Assembly (NCBI RefSeq): GCF_017562075.2 | Contig: NC_054083.1 | Span: 30,661,558-30,725,557 of the forward strand | Length of the DNA stretch: 64,000 nt | Direction: 5' to 3' | From: Anopheles merus | Lineage: Eukaryota; Arthropoda; Insecta; Diptera; Culicidae | Shown here: piece by piece, positions 20,797-64,000 of the stretch | How the letters are laid out: each line of letters starts with the position of its first letter | How positions within the stretch are numbered: the stretch's first letter is position 1 | Program-made: the position numbers and the translations under genes | The notes under the pieces: generated by a model | What the model saw: the letters and a program-made list of their open reading frames with translations, nothing else | Told to the model about the DNA's origin: nothing | The model's database searches: none

Positions 20797-23403
20797 CCAA
20801 AAACCGTACCGAAGGTCACGGGCTGCGCGAAGAATCGGAAGTTATGTTAATTGAAATCGTATCGGACCTGGGCAGCAACGGGAAGTACTTTTGGCGGATT
20901 CACCTGGTGGCTTAGCGGACTGCAGACAAATGGAGAAATATACCATTCGGCCAGCGTTTGCGTTCGACCACCGACCACCGAGGAGCGAGTGAGAGGCGAA
21001 GAAGGAGAGCGAAGGAGCTAATTGGCCATCCAAATTTATTCCATTGATGGTAGCCGAGTGGATTGTTTCGGGCGACCGTTTGTCACTGCGGCACTGTGAG
21101 TTGTTTAGTGTGCTTTTTTATGGCGTCTTTTCTGCCCGGCTGCCTGGCTGCTTGTAGCCCTTCTTTGTGGTACGCCTTGCCCGGGGGGAGAAGGAAGTTG
21201 AAGCCTTTTCCGGGCCACTTTTCGTGATACGGTTGAACGCGTGCTTGTGTGGTAGTGAGCTGAACTTGAAGGCACAAAACGGAGTAAAACCTTATCGTAT
21301 CGTTGCCAGCAGGAAGTGTTGCCTGCTTTGCGCTTTGCGAGGACGGTCTGCGGATCGTGTAAGTTCTCGCATAAATTTACTCAATATACTAGCCGCAGGG
21401 CGCAGGATCGTGGGTTTTGTGTGCCCGTGAACGTTTTCTGGGCAGGATTGCCGGACCGGACAGAGATTTGTCGTAGGTCGTACTTTTTGTGTGTGGGTAG
21501 GGTTGAATGTTTACACAGCAATCGCTACGACCAGAACGTCCGATAATATCACTGCAGCGAAGTTTATGTTACGGGCGTACTTTGACAGTGAATAATTCGT
21601 CTGGTTGGTCGAGGGGAAGTGTACAGAGCATCGAGGAAAGCAAAATTGCAATCGATACATTAAATTTTCTTTTTGTCAATCTTCAGACTCTTTTCGGCAC
21701 ATTGTATCGATTGTTTTCTACGCTCCCCCCTTCTATATTTCCGCCTTATGTCCACTCTGTCATCTGGCCTTTTGTGTGTGTGTGTCTTTTAATTGCTATA
21801 GCAAGACGGTCATTGACACCATCGGATCCGTTTTGGGGCCAATAAAACTGCCTAATGGGTACGATTTATGAGCGTGATTGGCTCAACTCGGTTTCTAAGC
21901 AAACACCTTCTCCACAGGACGGCCATTAGTGAAGCTGTAAATGGGACGGTGCTGTGGAGTAGCCAGAACCGCTGGCAGGATTATGGATAATTTATTTCCG
22001 CATGAGTCAAGTCCAAATGGTGTCAAGCTTCGGAGGTGTCAACAATTCTGTGTCACAACAGCACAAACTGTTAGAATAAACAGGGCAGGTGAAAGAATTG
22101 AATTTTGCTGGCCAACACATTTTTGCATACCTTTGATATGGAGTGTCGTGTTGCGACGAATGATTATTATTTAAATGAGAGTCTCAATTAATGTTAATTT
22201 AGTAACACATAAATTATCTTAGTTAAACACTTTTTTCAGAAAACTTTGCTTTTACCATTTCTACAGTTTTCAGTAATTTTCCCATATTGAAATTTTCCCA
22301 TATTCCTGATACTAGAATGGTATACATTTTAGCGACAGATACTTTTGCAGTGTTACTGAGGAGTGGTTATCGTAAATCCTCAACTCTAACAGATAGTAGC
22401 AAAAGAAAAGAGTAAGCTTAATACCAGCCAACCAGGAAGCTCGGTCGAATTAATAGTTGATCCATGCTTAAATTAAAGCTCGCTGTTAAGCCTTGTATTA
22501 CAACTGATACTGTTTACTGGGAGAGAGAGCAAGTGTGTACGACTGGGAGAGAATAAGAGGGACAAAAATTAACTAGAAGTAATCTGTGGTAGAATTTGGT
22601 TAGATTGAGCTTTTTTTTTATTGCTGGCAAGAATGGCTCTGTTGGCCGTATCACTTAAACTGAGCTTTATCTTTCATACTGAAATTCGAGCTGTGATCCA
22701 GGCATCAGAGTACAAAAAGCTCTCTTCTAGTTAGAATCTCTGTTGTTTATTTTGTTCATTTATTTATTTATTCATGTTAAACTAAAAAATAGCTTCATCA
22801 CCGCATATTAAATGATAGCTGAAATATATCACACTTTGAATAACTTCCTGCCCAACATGTAGTCCGAACCAATTATTTCCCTGTTCCATTAGTGTCTCAC
22901 AAAACTACCGACAGACTCATTCAAGACTGTTGATTTGAAAAGTGCAAAAAGCATTGAAACATAACGTTGAAAGCACCGTATCAAAAGCTCTGCTATTAGA
23001 AGTTTGTCCATCAGAAAACGAAAATATTGACATTCGTAGCTTTTTCTTCCAGTTTGTTTTGGGTTTTACAAACAACCACATTATGTCTGAGATTGTCCCA
23101 AACTTTGTCCCAGGCGTAACGTTTGATGGCTGCTGCTGTTGCCAGTGCTCGACTTAATGGAACGATGAGGAACACTCATCGGGTGCGAGTGTTTAGGGAT
23201 GCTTCATGCTTGACTGTGCGCAGCTATCTTCAAACGAAGCGCCACAAAGTCGACATAACGTTCGGAGAAAAGCGTCCCGTTTTACTTCTGACTTTTGTCA
23301 AAATCAAAACTTTTCTCGAATGAAACTACATGCATGACAGTTTTGCACTCTCCGCCCACCTATCAGATTTATCCATGGTTGGCTTCTTTTTTTTTTCTTT
23401 GTG
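20797..23403. other. Intergenic stretch without a supportable gene
   Basis: Only short frames on both strands occur here. I see no recognisable domain, RNA gene or mobile element. Confidence 0.45.
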
Positions 23404-23574
23404 CTACACCATGACCTCCACAGAGCATTTGGTGCAGGAAAGTTTGTTCCGCCCGTTGGTGAGGAATGTAAAGCAGTAGCTGTCCGCTGCGGATTCGCAC
23501 TGCACCAGTAAGCACCACCCAGTGGCCTGGGAGTTGCTGAGTATTTCCCAATACACTCGGAAGGGTACGGAGTG
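23404..23574 (-). CDS. Candidate terminal exon with cysteine-rich reading frame
   Basis: The minus strand is open from just after a TGA at 23577-23575 to a TAG at 23406-23404. The last part reads W-C-L-L-V-Q-C, then S-Y-C-F-T-F, then S-C-T-K-C-S-V-E before the stop, a spacing typical of small extracellular disulphide domains. A possible acceptor (AATACTCAG) would start the exon at 23536 and give 133 bp. Two other frames over the same DNA are also open for 90-110 codons, so the choice of frame is uncertain. No signal-peptide exon was identified upstream. Its orientation and C-terminal C-x2-C recall the candidate at 20539-20744, but the two are not obviously similar in sequence. Confidence 0.25.
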   Translation of the reverse strand, partial: HSVPFRVYWEILSNSQATGWCLLVQCESAADSYCFTFLTNGRNKLSCTKCSVEVMV

Positions 23575-23599
23575 TCACTTGGGAGGAAAACTTTACCCA

Positions 23600-26500
23600 T
23601 ACACCGAATGGGGATGCAGGACAAAATTCTGGATCGACATTGCAAGGATCGAATAGTCAGCTTGCGGCAGCTTCAAGTCGAACCAGTTTGTACCAGGGCG
23701 AATTAACTTTCCTAGTTCACAACTCTTGCCGCCATGTTGTTTGGTGAGTGCGCTTACGAGTTTGACTACACTTTTTCCTTTGCCACTCTTGTGCCGGCCT
23801 GCTCTCCGGACGAGCATAGTTTCTTGCGATGCACGACACGATTGCACATCAGCTTCGATAACGAAACGCCGACGGGTTGAAATCTTTGCAGCTGGTTACA
23901 TGCTGTGACACAGAGCAACTGTACGGCAGTACTGTACTGCAGTACTAAGTTGGCTGCCAAACGTTATTTATCTTCTTCGCTATTAGCGTTTGTCAGCGGG
24001 CGAGGAGTGAGCTTTGATGCTCATAATGTTTGCCGTTGCCGTTTGTTGGCTCTGGCAGTCAGATGGCCGACGGGGTGCCTTATTTGAGCAACATGTTTTA
24101 TGGTTCTTTGTTTTGTTTCGAGCGGGAAAAATCTGATTAGTGTGACAGGAAGGAGCATCGTTTCACTGTTTTACAGTAAGAGCTTTAACCTTTTGCAAGG
24201 GGGGTTTTTGGGGCCTTGATTTGGGTTTTTCTAGGAAGGATGGCAGATGAGAGCGGGAAAGGTTATTTCCCTTTTTTCAAGGGCTGACATGCATCAACAC
24301 CTCTAACCAAGAAGTGGGTCACGGATTGCTGGCTGCTTGACAGAAGCAAAAAGAATTTATCACGGGACACGAAAAGAACATGTCCTTTAAAGTGAAGCTT
24401 TAACTAAAGAGCCTAGACGATGGTAAAAGTTTCCTGGATATATGTCTTTATAAAGATCCTTTGTTTTTCTGTTTAAACATGGTAAATACACAACAATACG
24501 TTATAAAGTGGCTCAATAAATGGATAGTACACTGAACACTTCTGCAGTTTTTTTGCAATCATCTTTGCCAGTGCATAAGCTAGAAGTTAAAATGTAGATA
24601 CCATTTAGTACATAATCTCTCAGAGCATTGCTATGGCTTTCAAAGTGAATTGTTATTATACTTTGGCTGTTGTGTTTTTTGGCCAACATTTACACCTTGA
24701 TTCAAACTTAAACAAATGATGGAACAACCTACCATGAACGTAGATTGTCATCGTTGATTTAACAATCTAAGATTCATGGCGAAAAAAGGACAAATTGCCT
24801 CCTCAGACTATCATTTAACAAGAGTAAAAATGAGAAAAATGAGAGTAAATAATAAGAGTTCTGTTAAAAACGTAAGAATAAGAATTTAAAGGAACTAATG
24901 GCAATTGTTCTAAGTCATACACTCGAGTCAATGCGACCAATATTTCAATAATTTGAACTTGTCGGCAAGAATCAATAGTTTAAAATCCTATTCTGATCTT
25001 ATATATGAAGCATTTTATGGTTTATTATTGTGGCTTTATGTATTTGTTGCACTAAACATGGCCTTATTCACACTGCTATTAAATTTCGATTGGATCAATA
25101 AACAAATATAACTGCAAGAGTAGTACTTTTTTTCAGTAGGGACGGTTTTGCTGTATTGCCTAGAGTAGTACTATTAAAGCGCATGGAACTATGCAATTAT
25201 AAGTTATTTTACATGAAGTTGTGGTTTTAAAGTTTCATGAAAAAATCTTTTATTATTTTACTTACAAGTACAAGAGCTGTAAAGTCACAAAAATTGAATC
25301 AGTAGTTTTCTTTAATAAGCTCAATCATTTCCTTTTCCCGACAAATAGCATAAAAATAAAATGAAGAACTCTTGCCTCTCTCATTACAACTCATTAAATC
25401 GGCCCACTTATAACAAATTGCACGGGGTTATGCTATGTGCTCTCGTCGGAATGGTTAACCACAATTTCTACAGGCGGTTATGGTGCAACTGGGATTTTTC
25501 CTATCGCTCCATAAATCTCCATCAGCTGACCTTGGCCTTTGGCCGATGGAATGGCACGAAACGAACCACCTCCCATTGCCCGCCCTTACCCACCTGCACA
25601 ATATTGATAGTGAGCAATTAATTTTTCTCCTTCCCCTTCGCGCCTGCACAGTTGTGTGCGCCCAGTATACCGGCGCTAAATTCCCATTTGTTGGATCTAT
25701 AAATTTTCCGACGAAAAATTCCATCATTGTAATCAAGCAATCTTGAGACGCGCTGCTGATTTTATTTATTTGCCACCTTTTTTTCCAAATGAAAAATGAA
25801 GCAAGCAAAAAGGGAGATGGCAGCATTAAGCGTTGATGAAAGCATTTAAGAGAAATTGGCCCATTTTGTTCGCCCCCACCCCCCTCGCATCCCGGGAATG
25901 ATACTTTCCATGCTTCCCTCCTCAAATTAAACTGCCATTTATCATCATCTGTCGCTCGGGTTTGGCCCCGTGCCCATTTTGCGAAAGAATCAAACGGGGA
26001 CGAAAGAATAAAAAACTCCCCACAAACACAGTGGGAAAACATTAAACAACAATCGGTGCAAAAATTAGCAGCTGCATTCTTGCGGGCGTAAAGAAACGTA
26101 AACATTAGAGCAGCACGGTTGGGTGGCAGAAGGCTAAAAGGCAACACACAACCAAAATGGGAGGACGGTAGATTCGTTCCATCGCGTCGATCGCGGCCTG
26201 TAGACCTAGGCAAAAACGGGTGTGTGTGTGTTAATGGTGATTTTTGTGTGCCATTTTTCATTCGCTCTTTCGTTCCCGGCTGGCCGGTTTGACATCTTGG
26301 ATAAAGCCCCGGGACGACATTGTTTACGGAGGATGGATTTTTTTGCCGTGTTGTTTGGGTTTTATATTTTTGTGTGAAACACACCACGAACTAGAGCGCT
26401 TTAAATCCTGCTTTTTTCGTTGCGTATCCACGAGACGAAATCTCAAACTGTCGCACGCGGGTTTTTGCAAATCTCAGAACGATTCGTGTCCATTTTTCCC

Positions 26501-28650
26501 GCCTGCTAGTCGTGTAAATTAGCTCAGGGTTAGGTTTTTCGCTCCCTTCGCTGCCCCAAATGAGAGGACAGACAATAAAAATTCCATTGTGTATTCCGAT
26601 GTGGGGCGCTGGCAGCGAGCCGAGCAGAAAACACCATAACAAACAGCTGAAATTAAAACTTAATGGTTACTGGGGTGGGGGAGTTTGTGTCTGTATGCAT
26701 TGTTCTGCGGTGTGCCAGGACACAGGAATGCATGTTTGTTGCTCGATCTTTTTCCCCTTGCCAGGCACTGGCGAAAAACCAACCACACCACACGTGGGAG
26801 TTTTGGGATGGAAGCAATATAAACAGACGAAATCCGACCCGTGTGCACATTCCATGCGGGGCGCACTGACTGGCGTATGGGAGTATGTGGATAATTCGAG
26901 GTTAGCGTGGTTTGTCCGGTGGCCGATTTTTTTGGGACGTTGTTTGCTCGACAAACAGCAGCCCGATTGGACGTGGACGGTGAGATTGATTTGCATATCA
27001 CTGAGCTGTTTGGCAGGAAAAGAGCTTGCTTTGTTTGCTGTTTGTTTGTTTGGGATTATGAGACGTTCGCCGTTCACGGGGACACGAAGATGACGATCGT
27101 ACGTTTGCTGGGCGATACCGTCGGGTGCATCTGGTGAACCATTTCGATGCAACACGAGTAATGGCTGGTTTATAGAGTGAACAGGAGAGATTTTTCGCAC
27201 CAAGTGCCCGTACACCATACACGGTTATAGCTTTTCTTTTTGCCCTGCCTCCGAAAGGAAGCAAATGCCCATGAAAAACTCTGTCATAAAAAAAAACATT
27301 ACAAACCCGCTTCCATTGTAAACCACTCATACAAATAAGAAACAAAGCCAAATACCCGTGGCTGCACACCGCAAGGGAAGCGGCAGGATCCATTTATCCA
27401 TTTGTTTATCTCGAGGTTTTTAACACCATGTTTATATCCCGGACCTGTACCCGTGGGTCGACTCTGTCAAATGGTGTTTTGTGAGCATGCGTGTGTGTGT
27501 GTGTGTGTGTGTCTGTGTTCTTTAGAACACGATCGTCATCATCATGGCCCTGCACGCCAGCACAACACGCCAGGCCAGGGCATCATCGTTCGCCCGCACT
27601 TTGTTGTATGATGGATTGTTTGTGATGGTTGTTGTTATTGTTGCTTTGCTTTTCCTTTTTTCCATTTTTGCCTCTCCTGGAATGGGTGGGAGTGAGTGGC
27701 TGAGGAAAAACAAAACACCCATCCTAACGTCGGCCAGGGTTTGGGAAACGAGCAGCGTGTGTGTGTGTGTATGTACATGCCGGTGGATGTAAACGAGCGA
27801 TTGTATAATTATCGCCAACAACAACCTGTCATGTTTTAACAACAACAACGGCCGGGGTGAAATGTTTTGGTACGTGCATCAATCTCGTACGGGTTAATGG
27901 GTCTTTTTTTTTTAGGGGGAGGGATTGTAAACTTTGAGTCATCGTGTATGGTTAAATCTGGACATGGGTTAGTAGTTTTTAGGGCTCCTATTAGCAAGTA
28001 TGACTAAGCAGAGTGAAACATTTTAGTAGAAGTAATGGCAGTGATCATCGTCAGCTGGGTTTAGTTCAATTCGGAAGATTCATCTGATAAACTTAAATTA
28101 CATCGAAGCATTACTTTTATTGCTGCATGATTGATAGGCCTGGATGGGCCTTGAATTGCAACAAAATGGTATGAACCATGATTAAGTTCCACCAGAGCGG
28201 AGCATTGCTGAACATTTCGTGCTCAAAACTGGTCAACCTGCTAAGTTGAGAAGATGGAGATCTTCATGTCAAAGCATTTTCAATGCAATACACGAAGTAC
28301 CTCTTACAAACATCAACAATTGTAGGAGAAGATGAGGTACTCTATGCAGGCTCTAGTTATTGTTTTTTTTTTTCATCCAATCAACCCATCAATTTAACCC
28401 ACAGTAAAGTACAATTTTCCCCTTGTTTTAGCACATATAATTTGACTTTTAAACTTTGTTGACTTTGTTTAAACTGCTATGTTACAGTGTTGAATGAAAG
28501 TATTTAAAGTGTCAATTGTCACTTCACTGTGCTACTTTATCTAAAGTGTCCTTTAACAAACAACTACCCTCTACCAACACCATGCAGTGTTGTTTCCTTT
28601 GCGTAGAAAACTACTAATAGTGGCTGGTGTTTTTATTCTCCTTCTAGGAA
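23600..28650. other. Intergenic stretch; long frames near 25.4-27.4 kb of doubtful meaning
   Basis: It includes a 48-bp hairpin at 24732-24779 and an AT-rich block near 24400-25350. A cluster of unusually long open frames follows: 310 codons minus at 25455-26387, and about 180 codons on each strand at 26560-27218. None shows a recognisable domain, and the peptides have a random look. No gene is called. Confidence 0.45.
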
Positions 28651-30181
28651 CGTGTACTGATTTTTCGCTCGTAACAGTCTACCAGAATCAGCGCCCTTAA
28701 AACCCGCTTCCAGCACCCAACAGCACCGCTACAGCTCAATCGACGACGAGTGGTCAACAATCCGGAAAGGTTACCGGAGCAAATGCCACCCGTTTGCCGG
28801 TTCGTGGGAAGCTAAAAACAACTCCAGTAGCAAAACCCGTGCGAGCGAAAAAGAACATAAACTCGGACAGAGTGGAGAGGGGAGGAAACCTGTGCCCTGT
28901 TCTTCCAATCCCCCTCCCATCAGCTCAGTGTGTCAAGTGTCAAGCGTGCGAAAAAGGACGGCATCGCACGGACTGACGGACGGGCGGACGGAGAATCCGC
29001 GCGTCCGTTTGAGCTGCAGGAAAATTAATAGAATTACCCATCCCGAAGCCGTTGTGTGTGTGTGTTCCAATGTCCCCGTGGCGTTACAGGCAGGTTGAAA
29101 GTTATGAAATTGTTAAGTAACGGTAGCGTCCTGATTGTGTTGTGAAGCGCAGGCAGCGTAAGGTGAAGACTTGCCATCCTATCCGGCCCGGCGTAACGGG
29201 GATGATGGTGAATTTTCTAGCGCCGAAGAGCAGTGCACGGAACGAGAAGTGAAAAGTAAAAAGCTAGCTAAAGCGCTCTCGGCTAATCGATCAAGGACGC
29301 TAGACGGTGCAAAATAATACAACAAGAAAAAAAAAACCCCTGGAAGATTTTTCGCATTCCAGCACAATCAATACAGTTGACGCGGCAATGGCAATGCTCC
29401 GACGGAATGCTGACGGTTTGCGCAAATCTTTCCTCACTTGCACTCCGACGTGCTGCGGTAGTGGTGGCTGGTAGTCGCGCCAAAGCCGTAAACCGTAAGG
29501 GCAAATGGTGTCGGTGGTGTAGGGTCATTGAGTGTGGTCAAGTGTCCGACCGGTTGATTATTCATATTTCTTTATTTTTTCTTTTTTCTCCCCTGTGCTC
29601 GCTTCGAAAGCAATCGAACGGATCCGGTAGTGAACAAACTGCTGCTGTGTTTCTGTGTCCGTGTTTGTGTGCTTTAAATTGTGCAGTCGCAGTGAGAAGT
29701 GAGAGTGAAGATAGCCAGCTCGCAGTAGACGGCAGTTGGAATTTAAATGCGATCACGTTTAGCCTGCAAGGCCGTATATCCCCGTCGTAGGCCCTGACAG
29801 TCGTCTCGAGTGTGCAAATAACGCGTAAGTGTGTAGGGAAGGAGCAGCGCAAAGTTAGTGCGAGTGAAATACAAAATTTATACAGCGTAAACAAACGCGC
29901 TCATTTCTCACCCCGAAACCCCAAACGGCGGAGCTAAACGGTGCGTAACGTCTCGGGGGCGGGTTTTCCGCTTTGCCGACCTCCTGAGGCTGTACTCAGG
30001 AGGATATCGCTCAACGACCGGACCGGGCGACCATTTTGCATCACCATTTTGCAGCATCACCTCCTGCCGGCCCACCACTGTCCGGTTGCCGGCCGTGCGA
30101 GGGACATTACCAATGCTGCGCCAGCAACGGACGCCAACGTACAGAGGAGAAACCTGATAGGGCGCGTCGTTGGACACTAAG
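28651..30181 (+). promoter_or_regulatory. Probable promoter and 5' untranslated region of the FN3 membrane protein gene
   Basis: GC content rises here compared with the AT-rich DNA to the left. Arthropod initiator-like TCAGT or GCAGT motifs occur near 28925 and 29687. The tract from about 29690 (repeated AGTGAGA-type purine-rich sequence) looks like mosquito 5' leader. A donor-like GCGTAAGTG near 29822 allows a leader intron. An in-frame TAG at 30158-30160 lies just before the start codon. The transcription start cannot be placed from sequence alone. Confidence 0.35.
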
Positions 30182-62947
<32,766 letters not shown>

Positions 62948-62980
62948 GTAAAGCGATTCCTTTCTGCTACTATTTCAATA

Positions 62981-62981
62981 T

Positions 62982-63020
<39 letters not shown>
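62981..63020 (+). repeat. (ACT)n trinucleotide microsatellite
   Basis: This is a run of about 13 ACT/TAC units, 33 bp after exon 6. In the retained-intron frame it reads as poly-Leu. Confidence 0.95.
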
Positions 63021-63022
<2 letters not shown>

Positions 63023-63472
63023 GTCACCGTACTAGCTTGCCTGCGTTTGCCACCGTTTATTTTATGATTGGCTTTATACCACCTTTGGCCACCAGGCGCA
63101 ACTGTTAGTTTTGTTCCACTGGCAATTATTTTTTCCCAATCTAATCGCCAACTGGCCTGTCCACCGTAAACACCCTTAAACCTACCTAAAAAAATATGAT
63201 TGTATCTTTTTGTGTGTTTCGGTTCTGTTTTTATCGTTTACTCGCCTTATCAATGAGAGTAAATATGTTGTTCTTTCTTTTCCACTCGTACGCGTACTGA
63301 ATGCAATACGTACGCTTTTGTTTTGTTAACCCGTTTTGCACTCCTGAGCATATGTTCCGTTCCCGTTTTGTTAAATTTGAGAATCAAGCAACATCATGTT
63401 TCGTTCTCCATTCGATCAACACGAGTTTTTGTTGAAGGCTATTTTTTAAATTTGTTTGCTTTTCCACCGCAG

Positions 63473-63523
63473 TTTCAGCAATTCCTCTCACTGTTACACC
63501 TGTTTTCAGTATTCGTCTTATAA
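63473..63523 (+). CDS. Candidate last exon of the FN3 membrane protein
   Basis: A good acceptor (TTTGCTTTTCCACCGCAG, 63455-63472) opens a phase-0 frame of 16 codons, F-Q-Q-F-L-S-L-L-H-L-F, ending in TAA at 63521-63523. It fits the phase of exon 6 directly. No AATAAA follows nearby. Another acceptor-like site at 63919-63921 also opens a frame to the window edge, so the gene may continue beyond the window. Confidence 0.3.
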   Translation, partial: FQQFLSLLHLFSVFVL

Positions 63524-64000
63524 TATTAACGACTTTTTAATTAGCAATAATTATCACTTAATTAAACTAAACTAAAATTATGCCCTGCAATGACCCTTAT
63601 GAGGCAGCCCCATTGATAAGAAATATCTGAACATTTGTACAATTGGATCTAGTTGTTTCACCATTATTCAAGAGAATTTGCAAATTCCCACTAACAATGG
63701 AGGCGCCTGGTTATGGGTTTTTCATATACATCGCATTCAGTTGTGTCCACCACCCCATGTATTACGCGTGTTCTTTTACCTCCCTACTTCACCACTCGCT
63801 TCTTGTAGGTAGCTGTTGTTTGAATCATACCAAGTGAATACCATAACCGATCGTTTCTTCTTTACGAGGCAGCCGAGAAATGGGAATGCGAATAACCGTG
63901 TCTATGTGCTTTACTTTATAGACCCTGCGGCGTTGGATGTACATTGGTTGTGTTGGGAAACTTAAAGAACACACGAGTGTATGTAATACTTTCTATCAAG
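63524..64000 (+). other. Downstream intron or 3' untranslated sequence, undecided
   Basis: It is AT-rich non-coding sequence. An acceptor-like TTTATAG at 63915-63921 precedes open frames to the window edge, including T-L-R-R-W-M-Y-I-G. I cannot tell whether this is a further exon. Confidence 0.3.

Noticed and set aside
26560..27218. Frames of about 180 codons on both strands
   Set aside because: They overlap each other in antisense without domain support, consistent with local stop-codon depletion.

Overview
The window is nuclear DNA of an insect, most likely an anopheline mosquito. The reasons are an intron-rich gene with canonical GT-AG splicing, a nested cecropin gene, tRNA-derived SINEs with (GAA)n tails, an errantivirus-like Ty3/gypsy element, and many long (GA)n and (GT)n microsatellites. 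Most of the 64 kb is intergenic or intronic.

Layout. 1-952 is the 5' part of a minus-strand Ty3/gypsy element (gag, leader with a TGGCGCCC primer site, and a 188-bp LTR). It sits inside an 18-bp minisatellite (958-1448) that also holds a SINE. 1.5-28.6 kb shows no complete gene. It holds microsatellites, a long hairpin (11141-11275), a 956-bp hAT-like non-autonomous transposon (14206-15161) and two cysteine-rich minus-strand exon candidates (20539-20744 and 23404-23574). From about 28.7 kb to the right edge runs one plus-strand gene.

That gene encodes a small type I membrane protein: signal peptide, one fibronectin type III (FN3) domain, a stalk with N-glycosylation sequons, one transmembrane helix and a cytoplasmic tail. 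Coding exons are 30182-30227, 40895-41036, 60289-60428, 60522-60688, 60783-60977 and 62903-62947, with a possible last exon at 63473-63523. Exon phases agree at every junction. The architecture and the W-A-G-x-I-A-L-F transmembrane motif resemble the vertebrate FNDC4/FNDC5 (irisin precursor) family. Introns 1 and 2 are about 10.7 and 19.3 kb.

Inside the 19-kb intron, on the opposite strand, lies a complete two-exon cecropin gene (42608 to 42270) of 67 codons. It has its own TATA box, an initiator, GATA sites and a kappaB-like site. It is probably an immune-inducible antimicrobial peptide gene nested antisense within the FN3 receptor-like gene. The same intron carries three SINEs of one family, all in minus orientation and with target-site duplications, and two copies of a second SINE family.

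Limits: no searches could be run. The 5' untranslated region, the end of the FN3 gene and the isolated minus-strand exons are uncertain.
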